Of a stretch of DNA of 64,000 bases, positions 48,401 to 60,400 are shown in pieces. The notes beneath the pieces are model-generated. The model worked only from the letters and a program-made list of their open reading frames with translations. It was not told the DNA's origin and made no database searches. The position numbers and the translations under genes were made by a program. The stretch is taken from positions 13,352,501-13,416,500 of the forward strand of contig CM073886.1 in assembly GCA_037176705.1 (NCBI GenBank), in the 5' to 3' direction. This stretch comes from Molossus alvarezi. Its lineage: Eukaryota; Chordata; Mammalia; Chiroptera; Molossidae. How positions within the stretch are numbered: position 1 is the first letter of the stretch; the number at the start of each line of letters is the position of its first letter.

Positions 48401-51400
48401 CCTGTGATCATGCGCACGGCGGCCACGCCCATGCCCACCCCCAAGAGCTCTCCAAACTTGGACACAGCCCATAGCCTCCTGGACTCACGGCGTGGCAGCA
48501 GCAGCTCCGTGGACCCTCAGCTGGGGGACCAGAAGTCTCTGGTAGGGACTGACCCCTGCCCTGGCCTCAGGGCACCTTCAGTCTCCCTGTGCCCAGCTCC
48601 TTATGACCCTCCCCAAGGATGAGTGAGGGTCCCCCCCCCCCCCGCCGTCACCTCCCCCCGAGAGCCCTGCCCCGCGGGCTTCAGGGCCTGGAGCCGGAGC
48701 AGGAGCTGCTGTGCTTGTGGGAGGAGCCTGGAGACCAGACATGGAAACACGTTTGATCCTTTTCCTCTGGTAAAATGTCAGGCAGGATGTTTATCTTCCA
48801 AGTTGCAATGAAAGATGAAAGGTGGCAGAGCATAGATCAGAAGGAAAAACAGAAAAGGGATAGCAAAAATGTGTCAAAACAGCACACGGAACATGATGGA
48901 GGCCCGGGGGAGGGTTCTGGATTCAGTGTCCCACGGGGACTTTTCCGACGAACCAGGAAATGCCGTCCCTAGGGACACAGCCCAAATGGCTTTCCAGAAA
49001 CGCTGTCCCAGGGGTGGGGGTGGGCAGAGCAGGACGAGCTAACGCCAGAAGAGGGTTGGTATGTACACCGGGGGGAAGTTTGTCGGTACAGGAAGACATC
49101 CAGCTGGGCGAGGTGACTTCAGCAACAAGATGCATTGCGGCCATGAGGGACATGGGCAGGGATGGGCTAGCAGGGTTAGAGCTTGGCTTAGGCTAACCCA
49201 GGGGATGACATGAAGAGCAGCAGAGAGGATGAGCCCAGCAGGTTAAGTCCCTGAGTACAAGTTGGTATATCTCTAAGACATGGGCAGAACTCTTTACAAG
49301 GCCAGATTCTGCCAATTAGAAACTGACTTGGAGCCCCACCTAGATGGCCTCTGAGGAGGGTCAAGGGCTGGTCCCAGGCCCGCTGGTAATCTGCGTCTGC
49401 CCTTTGGTCCTCCAGCGGCCAGCCCAGCCCAGCAGGAGGCCTGTGCAGCCCCAACACTTGCTGGCTGTATCTCCAGCTCTTTGTTAACCTGCTCTGCAGC
49501 TCGGGCACCCCCCCGGAATAGCAGTGTTGCTGGCCTCTCCCTAGCAGGATGGTCTGCATGTATGAATCCCGCGCACAGGTGTTAATAGCGATGGTGGTGA
49601 TTCACATACAAATCCCACACATGGGGTGCCTGGTGGAGAAAGGCCCCTGTGGCTGGGTCCCCTGGAGCCTGGGGTGTTTAGGGGTACTTGGGGACTGGCC
49701 CCCTCTCTCCGTCCCCCTCCCCTGCAGTCCAGCCTCCGCAGCTCGCCCTGTGCCCACTGGGGCCCCAACAGCGCCTGGAGCAGCCGGCGCTCGAGCTGGA
49801 ACAGCCTGGGCCGTGCGCCCAGCCTCAAGCGCCGGAGCCAGTGCGGGGAGCGGGAGTCCCTGCTGTCTGGCGAGGGCAAGGGCAGCACAGACGAGGAGGC
49901 TGAGGATGGCAGGCCCAGGGTAGGAGCCGCGCCTGGCACGCATGCCGTCCCGCTGCGGCGTGCCGAGGCCCTGGACCACCGCAACATGCTGGACATGCAG
50001 CCCCTGCGGCCAGCCACCCTGCTGCCCACCAAGCTCCATGACTGCAACGGGCAGATGCTGGCCCTGCCCAGCGAGTTCTTCCTGCGCATAGACAGCCACA
50101 AGGAGGACCCGGCCGAGTTGGACGAGGACATGGAGGATGTGAGTGGGCGTCAGGGTGCATGCCTCCCTCCCATCACAGGCTGGTTTCCAGAGCAGAGCCT
50201 GATCATCATTCGTGGCGGTGGGCGCGGGGGTCTCGGGAGGAAGGGGAGCACGTGGACAAGTTGAGTAGGACTTGACTCAGCTGGTGGGCGTCAGTCAGTC
50301 CTCGGGAGCTCGGGAGCAGATTGGCCCCAGGTCAGCCCCATTTCCAGCGCAGGGCCATCTGAGCCCTGAGTTTTCAGCCACTGGTAGAAGATTTTCAGCC
50401 TCCAAGGGTGGAGGAGAGGAGGACAGAGCCACCTTCTCAGTGAGGCATTCACTCCACTGCCCAGGATAGGTCCCCGGGCAGGGGGCAGCTGGGGTTGGAG
50501 CTGTCTGGGCAGGAGTCTTGTACCATCTGTTTACCTGGCCCCGTGAACTCCCAGCATGGGTCACTCACCCAGTGTCTGTGTGCGGAGGGTGAGCTGGGAC
50601 CACTGGGACCCCAGGGGTGGAAAGACAGGGTTGGGAGAGGCTGGGATGGCCTGAGGATCTGTACCCTCCCCCAGAGCTGCTGCTCACACCTGCGCAAGGT
50701 GCTGGAGCCCTATAAACCCGAGTGGTGCCGGAGCCGTGAGCCCTGGTCGCTGTACCTCTTCTCCCCGCAGAACAGGTAAAGGGTGCCTGGGTGGGGGACA
50801 GACCGCCCTTTCGGGTCTCCCAGTTCCCCGCCAGCTACTGAGCTCCCTGGGCCTCGGAGTCTCACGCCTGTCCAGTGGGGACTGGGGTGAAGCAAGGACT
50901 TGGGCAGCGCTGTCCCGGAGCTTCTCACCCAGCACCCTCGGCCCTCAGGTTCCGCGCATCCTGCCAGAAAATCATTGCTCACAAGATGTTCGATCACATC
51001 GTCCTGGTTTTCATCTTCCTCAACTGCATCACCATAGCCCTGGAGAGGCCGGACATCGACCCGGGAAGCACTGTGAGGCTCCCTTCTTCTGGGAGGGGTG
51101 GGGTCTCCCAGGTGCAGCCACCGCCTCACCACCCTGTTCCTGCAGGAGCGCGTCTTCCTCAGCGTCTCCAACTATGTCTTCACGGCGATCTTCGTGGCCG
51201 AGATGCTGGTGAAGGTACCTGCTTGTCCGGGAGAGCCCTGGGGTCTGTCCTCTGGCCTCTCGCCCCTCCTGCCCAGCAGCCCCCACCTGCCATTCCCTTG
51301 TCCCCCACCCCGTGTGCTGCAGCCCTCAGACCCGGACTCCTCCTCCTCTGCACCTGGACAGGTGGTGGCCCTAGGCCTGGTTTCAGGTGAGCACGCCTAT

Positions 51401-54400
51401 CTGCAGAGCAGCTGGAATGTGCTGGATGGGCTGCTGGTCCTGGTGTCCCTGGTCGACATCATCGTGGCCTTGGCCTCCGCTGGTGGTGCCAAGATCCTGG
51501 GCATCCTGCGTGTGCTGCGCCTGCTGCGGACGCTCCGGCCTCTGAGGTGGGTGGGTGGGTTGAGCAGAGCAATGGGGCTGGGCCCGGGGAGGGGACAAGG
51601 ACAGACGAGGTGGGGCGGGGCTGGAACAGGGCAGGGTCTTTGCAGGACTTGCACCTTCTGCACAGTGGCTTCTCCCCTCAGTGTGCCCAACAGCAGGCCC
51701 CTCTGCCCTCTGCAGAGTCATCAGCCGTGCTCCTGGCCTCAAACTGGTGGTGGAGACCCTGATATCATCCCTCAGGCCCATCGGCAACATTGTCCTCATC
51801 TGCTGTGCCTTCTTCATCATCTTTGGCATTCTGGGGGTGCAGGTGGGCAGCCCCGCTTGTCTGTGGGTGTCCCATCCAAGAGTTGGTGGTTTGTGGTCAG
51901 CAGCCACTGGGTAGCCCAGGAAGGCACAGCCTTGCCCCTCACCCTGCTGCCCCAGGAGGCCCCTGTGGGGGCTGGTGGGCCGGGGGGCACTGGGTCGGCC
52001 CTCTGGGTGACCGCCTGCCCCGTCAGCTCTTCAAGGGCAAGTTCTACTACTGCGAGGGCGCCGATACCAGGAACATATCCACCAGGGCGGAGTGCCGAGC
52101 TGCCCACTACCGCTGGGTGCGGCGCAAGTACAACTTCGACAACCTGGGCCAGGTGGGCAGGGGGGAGGGGTGGGGCAGGGGCCGGTTGGGCAGGGCCAGA
52201 CCCGGAGTCCCCTGAGGTCTGGGCCCCAGGTGATTCTCCATGGCCTCGCCCTGGTCTCCAGAGCCATGGGCGGGTCTGCTGTGTGGGAGGCCTGTGGGTG
52301 TCGGGGTTGGAGGAAGGGCCTGCAGTAATGGTAACCACCCTTGCTGTGGCCCCACAGGCGCTGATGTCCCTGTTCGTGCTGTCCTCCAAGGACGGCTGGG
52401 TGAACATCATGTATGACGGGCTGGACGCCGTGGGCATAGACCAGCAGGTGCGGGCAGGCCGTGGGCAGCCCGGCCCTTCAGGCAGATCCTGGGTTATCTC
52501 AGGAAGGCTCTCCAAGAGGCTTTGATCTCTGAACTTCTCGAGAGTCCCTTGCGGGGGGCCCCCGCTCTGGCCTGCAGGCTGCAGCACCGAGGGGCCCTGG
52601 GGCGCGGCTGGCCCTGGGCAGGACCCCGGGCAGTGGGAACCCACGCACCCTCGTGTGTTGCAGCCGGTACCCAACCACAACCCTTGGATGCTGCTCTACT
52701 TCATCTCCTTCCTGCTCATCGTCAGCTTCTTCGTGCTCAACATGTTCGTGGGCGTGGTGGTGGAGAACTTCCACAAGTGCCGGCAGCACCAGGAGGCCGA
52801 GGAGGCGCGGCGGCGCGAGGAGAAGCGGCAGCGGCGCCTGGAGAGGAAGCGCAGGAGTAAGGCCCCGGGGGCGGGGGTGGGTCAGAACCCGTGCGCCTGT
52901 GGAGGGTGGGGGCCGGCAGGGGCAGCAGGGACAAGCCAAACGAGGGCTGCGAGGCTGGGTCTCCCTTGCACTCAAGTGCAGTGAGCACCTGGAGCCCCCC
53001 GTCTGGCCCTGCTCCCCTGGCCTCCCAGCCCAGCCTTGCAGAATGGCTCTGCACGCTGACCGCCTTGCCTGGGCCTGCATGGTCCCTGGGCCCTCAAGGG
53101 GGGCGAGCAGAGGAGGGCAGCCGCAGCAGGAGGCAAGGTTCCCCCCAAGTGGCATAGGAGATGAATGAGACCCCCACCTCTCACCCCTCATCGCCACTGA
53201 GAAGGGTTCACATCCATGAGTTCTCGTGCCAGGGGCGGGGGTTGGGGGAGACAAGCAAAGCTGTCTGAGACAGAGAGAAAGGGGCTTAGGTTGGCCCTAC
53301 CCAGCTTGGGAGCAAGGAGGGCTTCCTGCAGGAGGGGGCCGCTGAGTGTCCCGCCCACCGCAGCCAGCTCAGACCGTCTCCTTGTCTTTCCAGGCACTTT
53401 GCCCAACCCAGGTACCTGCCCCCTCACCCCGCATGCCTAAGCCCCTTGCTTCTGCAAGCCCCTGCTCGGGGCTGCAGGCTGGCCTGGCCTCCGCCTTTCT
53501 GCCACTGTCGTGTGGAAGGGCGGAGATCGCGGGCAGGTGCCAGGCCCGCTGGGGTCTGCTGCAGGGTGGACACGGGACAGCCAGGGTTGGCGCCAGGCGT
53601 CAGTGGGAGGAAGGGTTGTCCACTCGCCTGCCCGGTGTCCACACCGCTGCCTGCAGACTTGTGTGTGTCCCCCTGCCCGGCTTGCATGCCTGACTGCTTT
53701 CCTGCCGTGCCCTGGGATGCCTGCCGGCTCGTGGCTTCTCATGTCTTCATGCTGGCCTGGTCCCTCTGGTTGCCGGCCCCTTTGGCTGCTCAAGCTGAGC
53801 CGACCTCTTCAGTGACTGAATGCATGACAGACCTTAAGAGCATGAGGGTCTCTGGTCGGGACCAGTCCCATTGGCCCTTCTCTCCCATGCTCCGGGCAGC
53901 CACTGCCCCTGGCCCCCATCCGTGCATGGTTCTGTGGCCAAGGCAGGTCCTCGTGGGTGGGGGCAGACATGTCCTTACCCAGCGGGAGCTCAGTGGGCAC
54001 TAATATGCCCTCGGGGGGTCACTGCAGTAGAGCATTTAGTACAGACAGACCAGCTGGTGAATGCGTGAACCCCCAGGTGATGGCCATCAGATGGACCAGA
54101 AGTCTGACAGACCCCAGACAAGAGGCAGTGGTCACTGGCCCTTTGGAGGACTAGGGGGAGGGACTCTGAGCCTGGTGACCAGAGGACAGCTCATGCCCAG
54201 ACTGGGAGATGGGGGGGCACAGGTTACCCTGCCCCCTAAGAACACTCCCATCTGCCCACCCTCAATCACCTAGGTATCTCTGAACTCCAATACGAGCCCA
54301 GAAGCCTACCACAAAGGCCCCAGCTTGGGACCCCCTGGCAGGGCGGGACCCCAAGGCAGGGCCAGGTGGAGTCTCAGCTTCCAGGCCCACTTCTGGGACT

Positions 54401-57400
54401 GTCCTGAGTCCGGGAGTTGATGGGCGGCCTGCCCCTGAGCCCACTCATGCCCAGGCCTCCCACCCTGGATTGTCCATCAGGCAACAGAAGCCAGACCCAC
54501 AGGGAGCCATTTCTTACCTAAATGGGCCCCCCTTCCTAAGAGAAACCCCCTCCTGCACTCTCCTAAAACTCCCCACATCTGAGCCCGGGGCTCTCCCCAG
54601 CCCCACTCCCACCATCTAGCCCTGGTCACAGGCGCCCTCTCCCTGCAGAGGCCCAGCGCCGACCCTACTACGCTGACTACTCGCCCACCCGCCGCTCCAT
54701 CCACTCGCTGTGCACCGGCCACTACCTCGACCTTTTCATCACCTTCATCATCGGGGTCAACGTCATCACCATGTCCATGGAGCACTACAACCAGCCCAAG
54801 GTGGGGCTCAGGGTGCAAGACCCTGCCCGCCCTCCTCCAGGGCCAGTGTGGGAGACGAGCCCCCAGAGTACCAGGGGTGGGCTCTGGCCAGTGGGCGGCC
54901 TGGCTCAGGAGGTACTACCCCGAGAACTGGGAGGTCTTAGGTCTGCAGCCCTGGGTGAGCACCCTGGGGTTTATGGAATGTGGTTTGAACAGAGGGTTCT
55001 TTTAACATCAGTTGGAGCTCTCGGGCCACCCTGGAGGGTCCTCCCCGTCCCATGAGGACTCCGTCTGAAACTCTGGCCGATGAAGTTTCTCTGAGTCCAG
55101 CTTCCTGGGCTATAGATTTCAGTCCAGGAGAAGCCCCGACAGAGGGCCTGGCAGGAGACAGGCAGGCATAAACCGGCAGCTTTTTATTTCGCTCTGATTA
55201 CATCTGCATCACCATCATTTCATTAAAGAAAGGACACCTCACCCTGGCTGGTTTGGCTCAGCGGTTGGAGCGTCGGCCTGTGGTCCAGAGAGACCCGGGT
55301 TCGGTTCCCACTAAGGGCACGTATCTCGGTTGCAGTTTGTCCCCGGTCCTGGTTGGGTCGTGCGGGTGGCAGCCACTCGATGTGTCCCTTTCATGTTGAT
55401 GTTTCTCTCTCTCTCTCTCTCTCTTCCTCTCTCTCTCCTTCCCACTCTATCTGAACAAAAAATGAAAAAATGTCCTCCGGTGAGGATAAAAAAAAAGACA
55501 CCCCCGTCCCGTCCGCACCATGGGAAGGGGAGCATTTCAGGGTATCAGAGCCTTTGCGTCTAAACATACTCAGCTTTTCGGGAAGCTGAGCTCTGATGGG
55601 CATGGGCTGGCTCCTTCCCCAGGCTGTGGGTGGGGCCCGGTCAAGCAGGTGCCTGCACCTGAGGCCTGTTCTAAAAGTGCTGCAGGAGTCCATCCAGGTG
55701 ATGCCCTCCAGAGCTGGCACACAGTGAGCGCTCAGTAGCTGGGCCTCAGATCTGTCCTCTGCCCGGAGGCACTCAGATTGCTCCAGGAGATAGATGGGGC
55801 CAGGTGGCCAGGACCCAGGCACGGGGGTGCCACAGTGGGTGGAGGAGGAGGAGGGGCAGCCGCGGCAAGGTGGCCTCTGCAGCCTGTTGCTCTGCCCCCA
55901 GTCGCTGGACGAGGCCCTCAAGTACTGCAACTACGTGTTCACCATTGTCTTCGTCTTTGAGGCTGTGCTGAAACTGGTGGCATTTGGGTTCCGGAGATTC
56001 TTCAAGGACAGGTATGTGGGGTGGAGCCACCTGGCACCCTGAAGGACCTGTGGAGCTCTTGGGGGAGGGGGCAGGTGAGTGCCACAGCCCTGCCCTCTGG
56101 TGGTCCCAGCCTGCTGTCTGAAAGGTGAGGGTGCTGAGCGGAGGTGAGGGATGCACCCCATGGGTGGCACCGGGACACTGCCCATGGGTGATACCAAGAC
56201 ACGCCTGTGGGTCACACTAGGGTATCTCCAGAGTGATAACAGGGTAAACCCCAGAGTGGCACCAGGCCCCACCTGTGGGTGACACCTAAACACTTCAGGG
56301 TGATAGGCAGGGGACTCCTGCCCCGAAGGGCTGTGGGTGGGGGAGGAAGCAGCATGGCGCTGAGCCCGCCTGGCCGCCCAGGTGGAACCAGCTGGACCTG
56401 GCCATCGTGCTGCTGTCCATCATGGGCATCACGCTGGAGGAGATCGAGATGAGCGCGGCACTGCCCATCAACCCCACCATCATCCGCATTATGCGTGTTC
56501 TCCGCATCGCCCGAGGTAGGCACCCGCAGGCCCAGGGTCCCCCAGCCTTTCTTCTCACCACCCCACAAGGCCTCAGCAGGCGGCTGGTGCTGGGGACAGG
56601 AATGTAAGGGACAGGAGTGGTCTTGGGGCCCAGCCAGCCGGGGGAGAGTCCGACTGGCCCGGGCCCCAACCTGTCCCTAACACTCAGCTCTTGGCCCCAG
56701 TGCTGAAGCTGCTCAAGATGGCCACCGGCATGCGGGCCCTGCTGGACACGGTGGTTCAAGCCCTGCCCCAGGTAGGTCAACTGCTGGGGTGGGCACTACA
56801 GACACCCCCGAGAAGACAAGGCTTCGAGGAGGGCCTTGCTGTCATTCATTCATTCATTCATTCTCTCATGGGGTCATCTGCACCTGTGACAGCCACGTGC
56901 ATCACCCCTGCGTGTGCAGGGGACAGTGGCTGTGCCGGGAGGGAGACCACTGTCTGCCTTCTGGGTCGTGGCCCCTCCGGGGAAGGCTAGAACCGGGGCC
57001 CGCGTCCCCGGGCCTGTGCTGGGCGCAGCGTGATGAGGGCAGAGGGCAGAGAGGGTGGCCCAGGTGGGCTTCTCTCAGTTCCGAGGAGCCAAGGGTCGGG
57101 TGTTGGCTGAAGGCCTCTCTCCTCTTCTGGAGGGACTCAGGCCCCATGTCCTCACTTCCGATGTCCACAGTCCCCACCCTGATCCTTTGTGATCTTTTGA
57201 ACTGAAAGGAACCCTTGGCCCATCTGTGCAGTATCCTTCTCTTCTGCCAGCCCAGCCTTGCAGCCATGTGTCCATCTGTCCATGGTTCTGACTCTTTCGG
57301 CTGGTCATCCGTTCACCTAGCCACCCGTGTGTCCACCTGTCTATTATCCAGCCAGCCACCGGCCCACAGCTGGGTGTTCAACTAGCACCTTATCTCCCAA

Positions 57401-60400
57401 CCTCTCCTCGCCCTCGTGCCTGTCTGTCCACACACACATCCACGCAGTGCCCACCAGCCCTCATGTGCCCCCTCCTCTCAGCCGTCCCCGTAGCAGCATT
57501 CCTCAGCCTGAGTTCCAGTCCCCAGGGTCCTTTGTGCTGCCCGCTGTCTCTGGGTGTGACAGGAGGGCGGGAAGCCTGGGCCTGGCCCTGCTCCAGTGTC
57601 GGGCATGGGAGGTATGTAAAGACAGGGCATCCGGCCCGGAGGGCAGCGTGAGTGCTGGGAGGGTGTGTTGGCGAGATTCATGGTAGAGCTTCGGCCTTGG
57701 CATCCCCATGGGGACCCCAGGGCTGGAGGCAGGCCCTGCACAGTGTGTGTCAGAGCCTTGGGAGGCCTCTAGGTCCTGGGGAGCAGAGGTGCTGGGGGCA
57801 AGGGTGGTCCTGGGTGCAGGGTGGGTGTGACAGGCCCAGGAGGGGCTTGGAGCACCAGGTAGGACAGGGAGCCCCCCGGGACCACGGGAGCTCCAGGGCC
57901 AGGGGGTGGATTAAGAACAAGAATTCAGCCGATTTGGCTCAGCGATTGGAGTGTCGGCCTGTGTCCCGGGTTCAGTTCCTGCTAGGGGCCCGAACCAAAA
58001 ATAAAAAGTAAAAAAGAACGAGAATTCAAGGCTGACTCTGGGAACTTGACCTCCTGCCTGGCAGGAAGATGGGGAGAGGGCGGCTGGTGGGGCACCAGGC
58101 ACCGAGTGCACAGCAGGCGGGTTGAGGCCTGACTGGGTTCTGCTTCTCTCCTGTGTAGGTAGGGAACCTCGGCCTACTTTTCATGCTCCTGTTTTTTATC
58201 TATGCTGCCCTGGGAGTAGAGCTGTTCGGGAGGCTCGGTGAGTGGGGCCAGGACGGCGCAGCCCCACACACACACCGCCTGCAGACCGTTTGGGCCACGG
58301 GCCAGACCCAGGCAGGGGCCCCTGCTCCTCAGCCCTCGCTGCACAAGGAGAGCATCACAGTGGACACACTCGGGAGCGTGGTGCCAGGCCTATGACACAC
58401 ACATGCACACACATGTACACCTAGGCATGCATGTGGACACGTGTTTATACCCCAGCGAGGAGGGCAGAGCCCCACGTGAGCCTGAGCAAGCCTGCAGACA
58501 CGCACACACAGCACCCCAGTCTGCGAGTGGTCCGAGGGGACAGGTGCTGCAGCATGTCCTCCAAGCGTACCGAGAATGTCCTAAACCCCATCCGGCAGGG
58601 GGCAGGCGGGGACTTTCTCTGGTAGCCCACTTTCTGTAGGGCCCCCCGCCCCTTCCTGCTGGTCTTCTGATCACGTGGTGTAACTGAACACTCGGGCTCC
58701 CAGGAGCCACCAGTGGGCCTGTCTGAGGTGGCTGAGTTGGTCATCAGTGTGGGGTCTGCTCAGAGGGGGCTCCTGAGACCTTGCAGCTAGTGCCCCAGAC
58801 CCCAGGCCTGACTTCTGGGCCCTGGCCCAGCCTCATGCTCCAAAGTGTCCCCATTACTCCACTGAGGCCTGAGGATGTGCTGACCCAGACGGAGCATGGG
58901 GTGCAGGCAGTGTCGTCTCCTGGGGCTGAGCCAGAGCCGCCTGCACCAAGGCCATGGCCTGTCCATTCGGAAAGCCTTAGATCATGAACAGGCGGTACTT
59001 CTGGCAAGTGACATGCCAAGGATTCGCACCACCCTGTTCTAAAGAGACATGCTCCACCCCAGGGTGCCCACCTGCCAGGGGCTCCTGAGCTAGGCAACCA
59101 TCCAGTGCCCCAGAGGAGCTTGACCTCCCTGGGGTGGGGAGCAGGGCATATGGTGGGTCTTGGGGCCACCGTGTGCCCAGATCCCCGAGTGGGCTGACCT
59201 GGTGGGTCTCTATCCTGCAGAGTGCAGTGAGGACAACCCCTGTGAGGGCCTGAGCAGGCACGCCACCTTCTCCAACTTCGGCATGGCCTTCCTCACGCTG
59301 TTCCGCGTGTCCACGGGGGACAACTGGAACGGGATCATGAAGGTATGGGCCGAGCCAGGTGGGCAGAGAGGTGGAGTCGGCCTGGCCATCCTGCAGCTGC
59401 CGCTCGCCCACAGGACACGCTGCGGGAATGCACCCACGAGGACAAGCACTGCCTGACCTACCTGCCGGCCATCTCGCCCATCTACTTCGTGACCTTTGTG
59501 CTGGTGGCCCAGTTCGTGCTGGTCAACGTGGTGGTGGCCGTGCTCATGAAGCACCTGGAGGAGAGCAACAAGGAGGCCCGCGAGGACGCCGAGCTGGATG
59601 CCGAGATCGAGCTGGAGATGGCACAGGGGTCCCCCGCTCGGCCCGGGCCCGCGGCCCCCCAGAGCGCGGGCACTGGGCCTGCTGCCTCCAATCTCCTGGT
59701 GGCTCGAAAGGTGTCCGTGTCCAGGATGCTGTCACTGCCCAATGACAGCTACATGTTCCGTCCTGTGGCGCCTGCCTCAGCACCTCACCCCCACCCGCTG
59801 CAGGAGGTGGAAATGGAGACCTACCTGGGCACCACCTCCTCCGGTAAGACCCCTGGAGGCAGCTGGAGGACTTGGGTGGGGGTGGGGGGGCTTGGGGACC
59901 TGCCACAGCTGCCTGGCTGAGACACCCTCCTGCCCAGGCCTGGTCACCTTGGAGCAGTCATCACCTGTGGAGCCCTGCGCCCCCCTCCAGGCCTCATCCA
60001 CGTCGTCCTCCCCTGCGCGGGGCAGCAGCTCTCTCCTCGCCCGGCCCCCTCGGGCCGCAGCCCGCTCCCCCAGCTTCAGCCGCCTGCTCTGCAGACAGGT
60101 AGGAGCCGCCCATTTCTCCAGGGCCTGAGGGGGTTCCCTACCCCCATTAAAGGATGAGTGACAGACCCTGGGGAAGGGGGTGCTTGTCCCCCAGCCTGTG
60201 ATGACAGAGTTCCCAGCCGCAGGACCACATCCCTCCGGGGCCGCAGCCTCAGCCCCTCACAACACCCCCAGCAGTGGCTCCCGAGGCGTCACCTACACCC
60301 ATAGCCCACTCTTCCGGTCCTCAGGGAGCCACACGGGGCTGGGGCTGCGCCGGGTCACCTCAACCCCGCTCTGTGCCCAGCAGGGTTCCCAGGCCCCACC

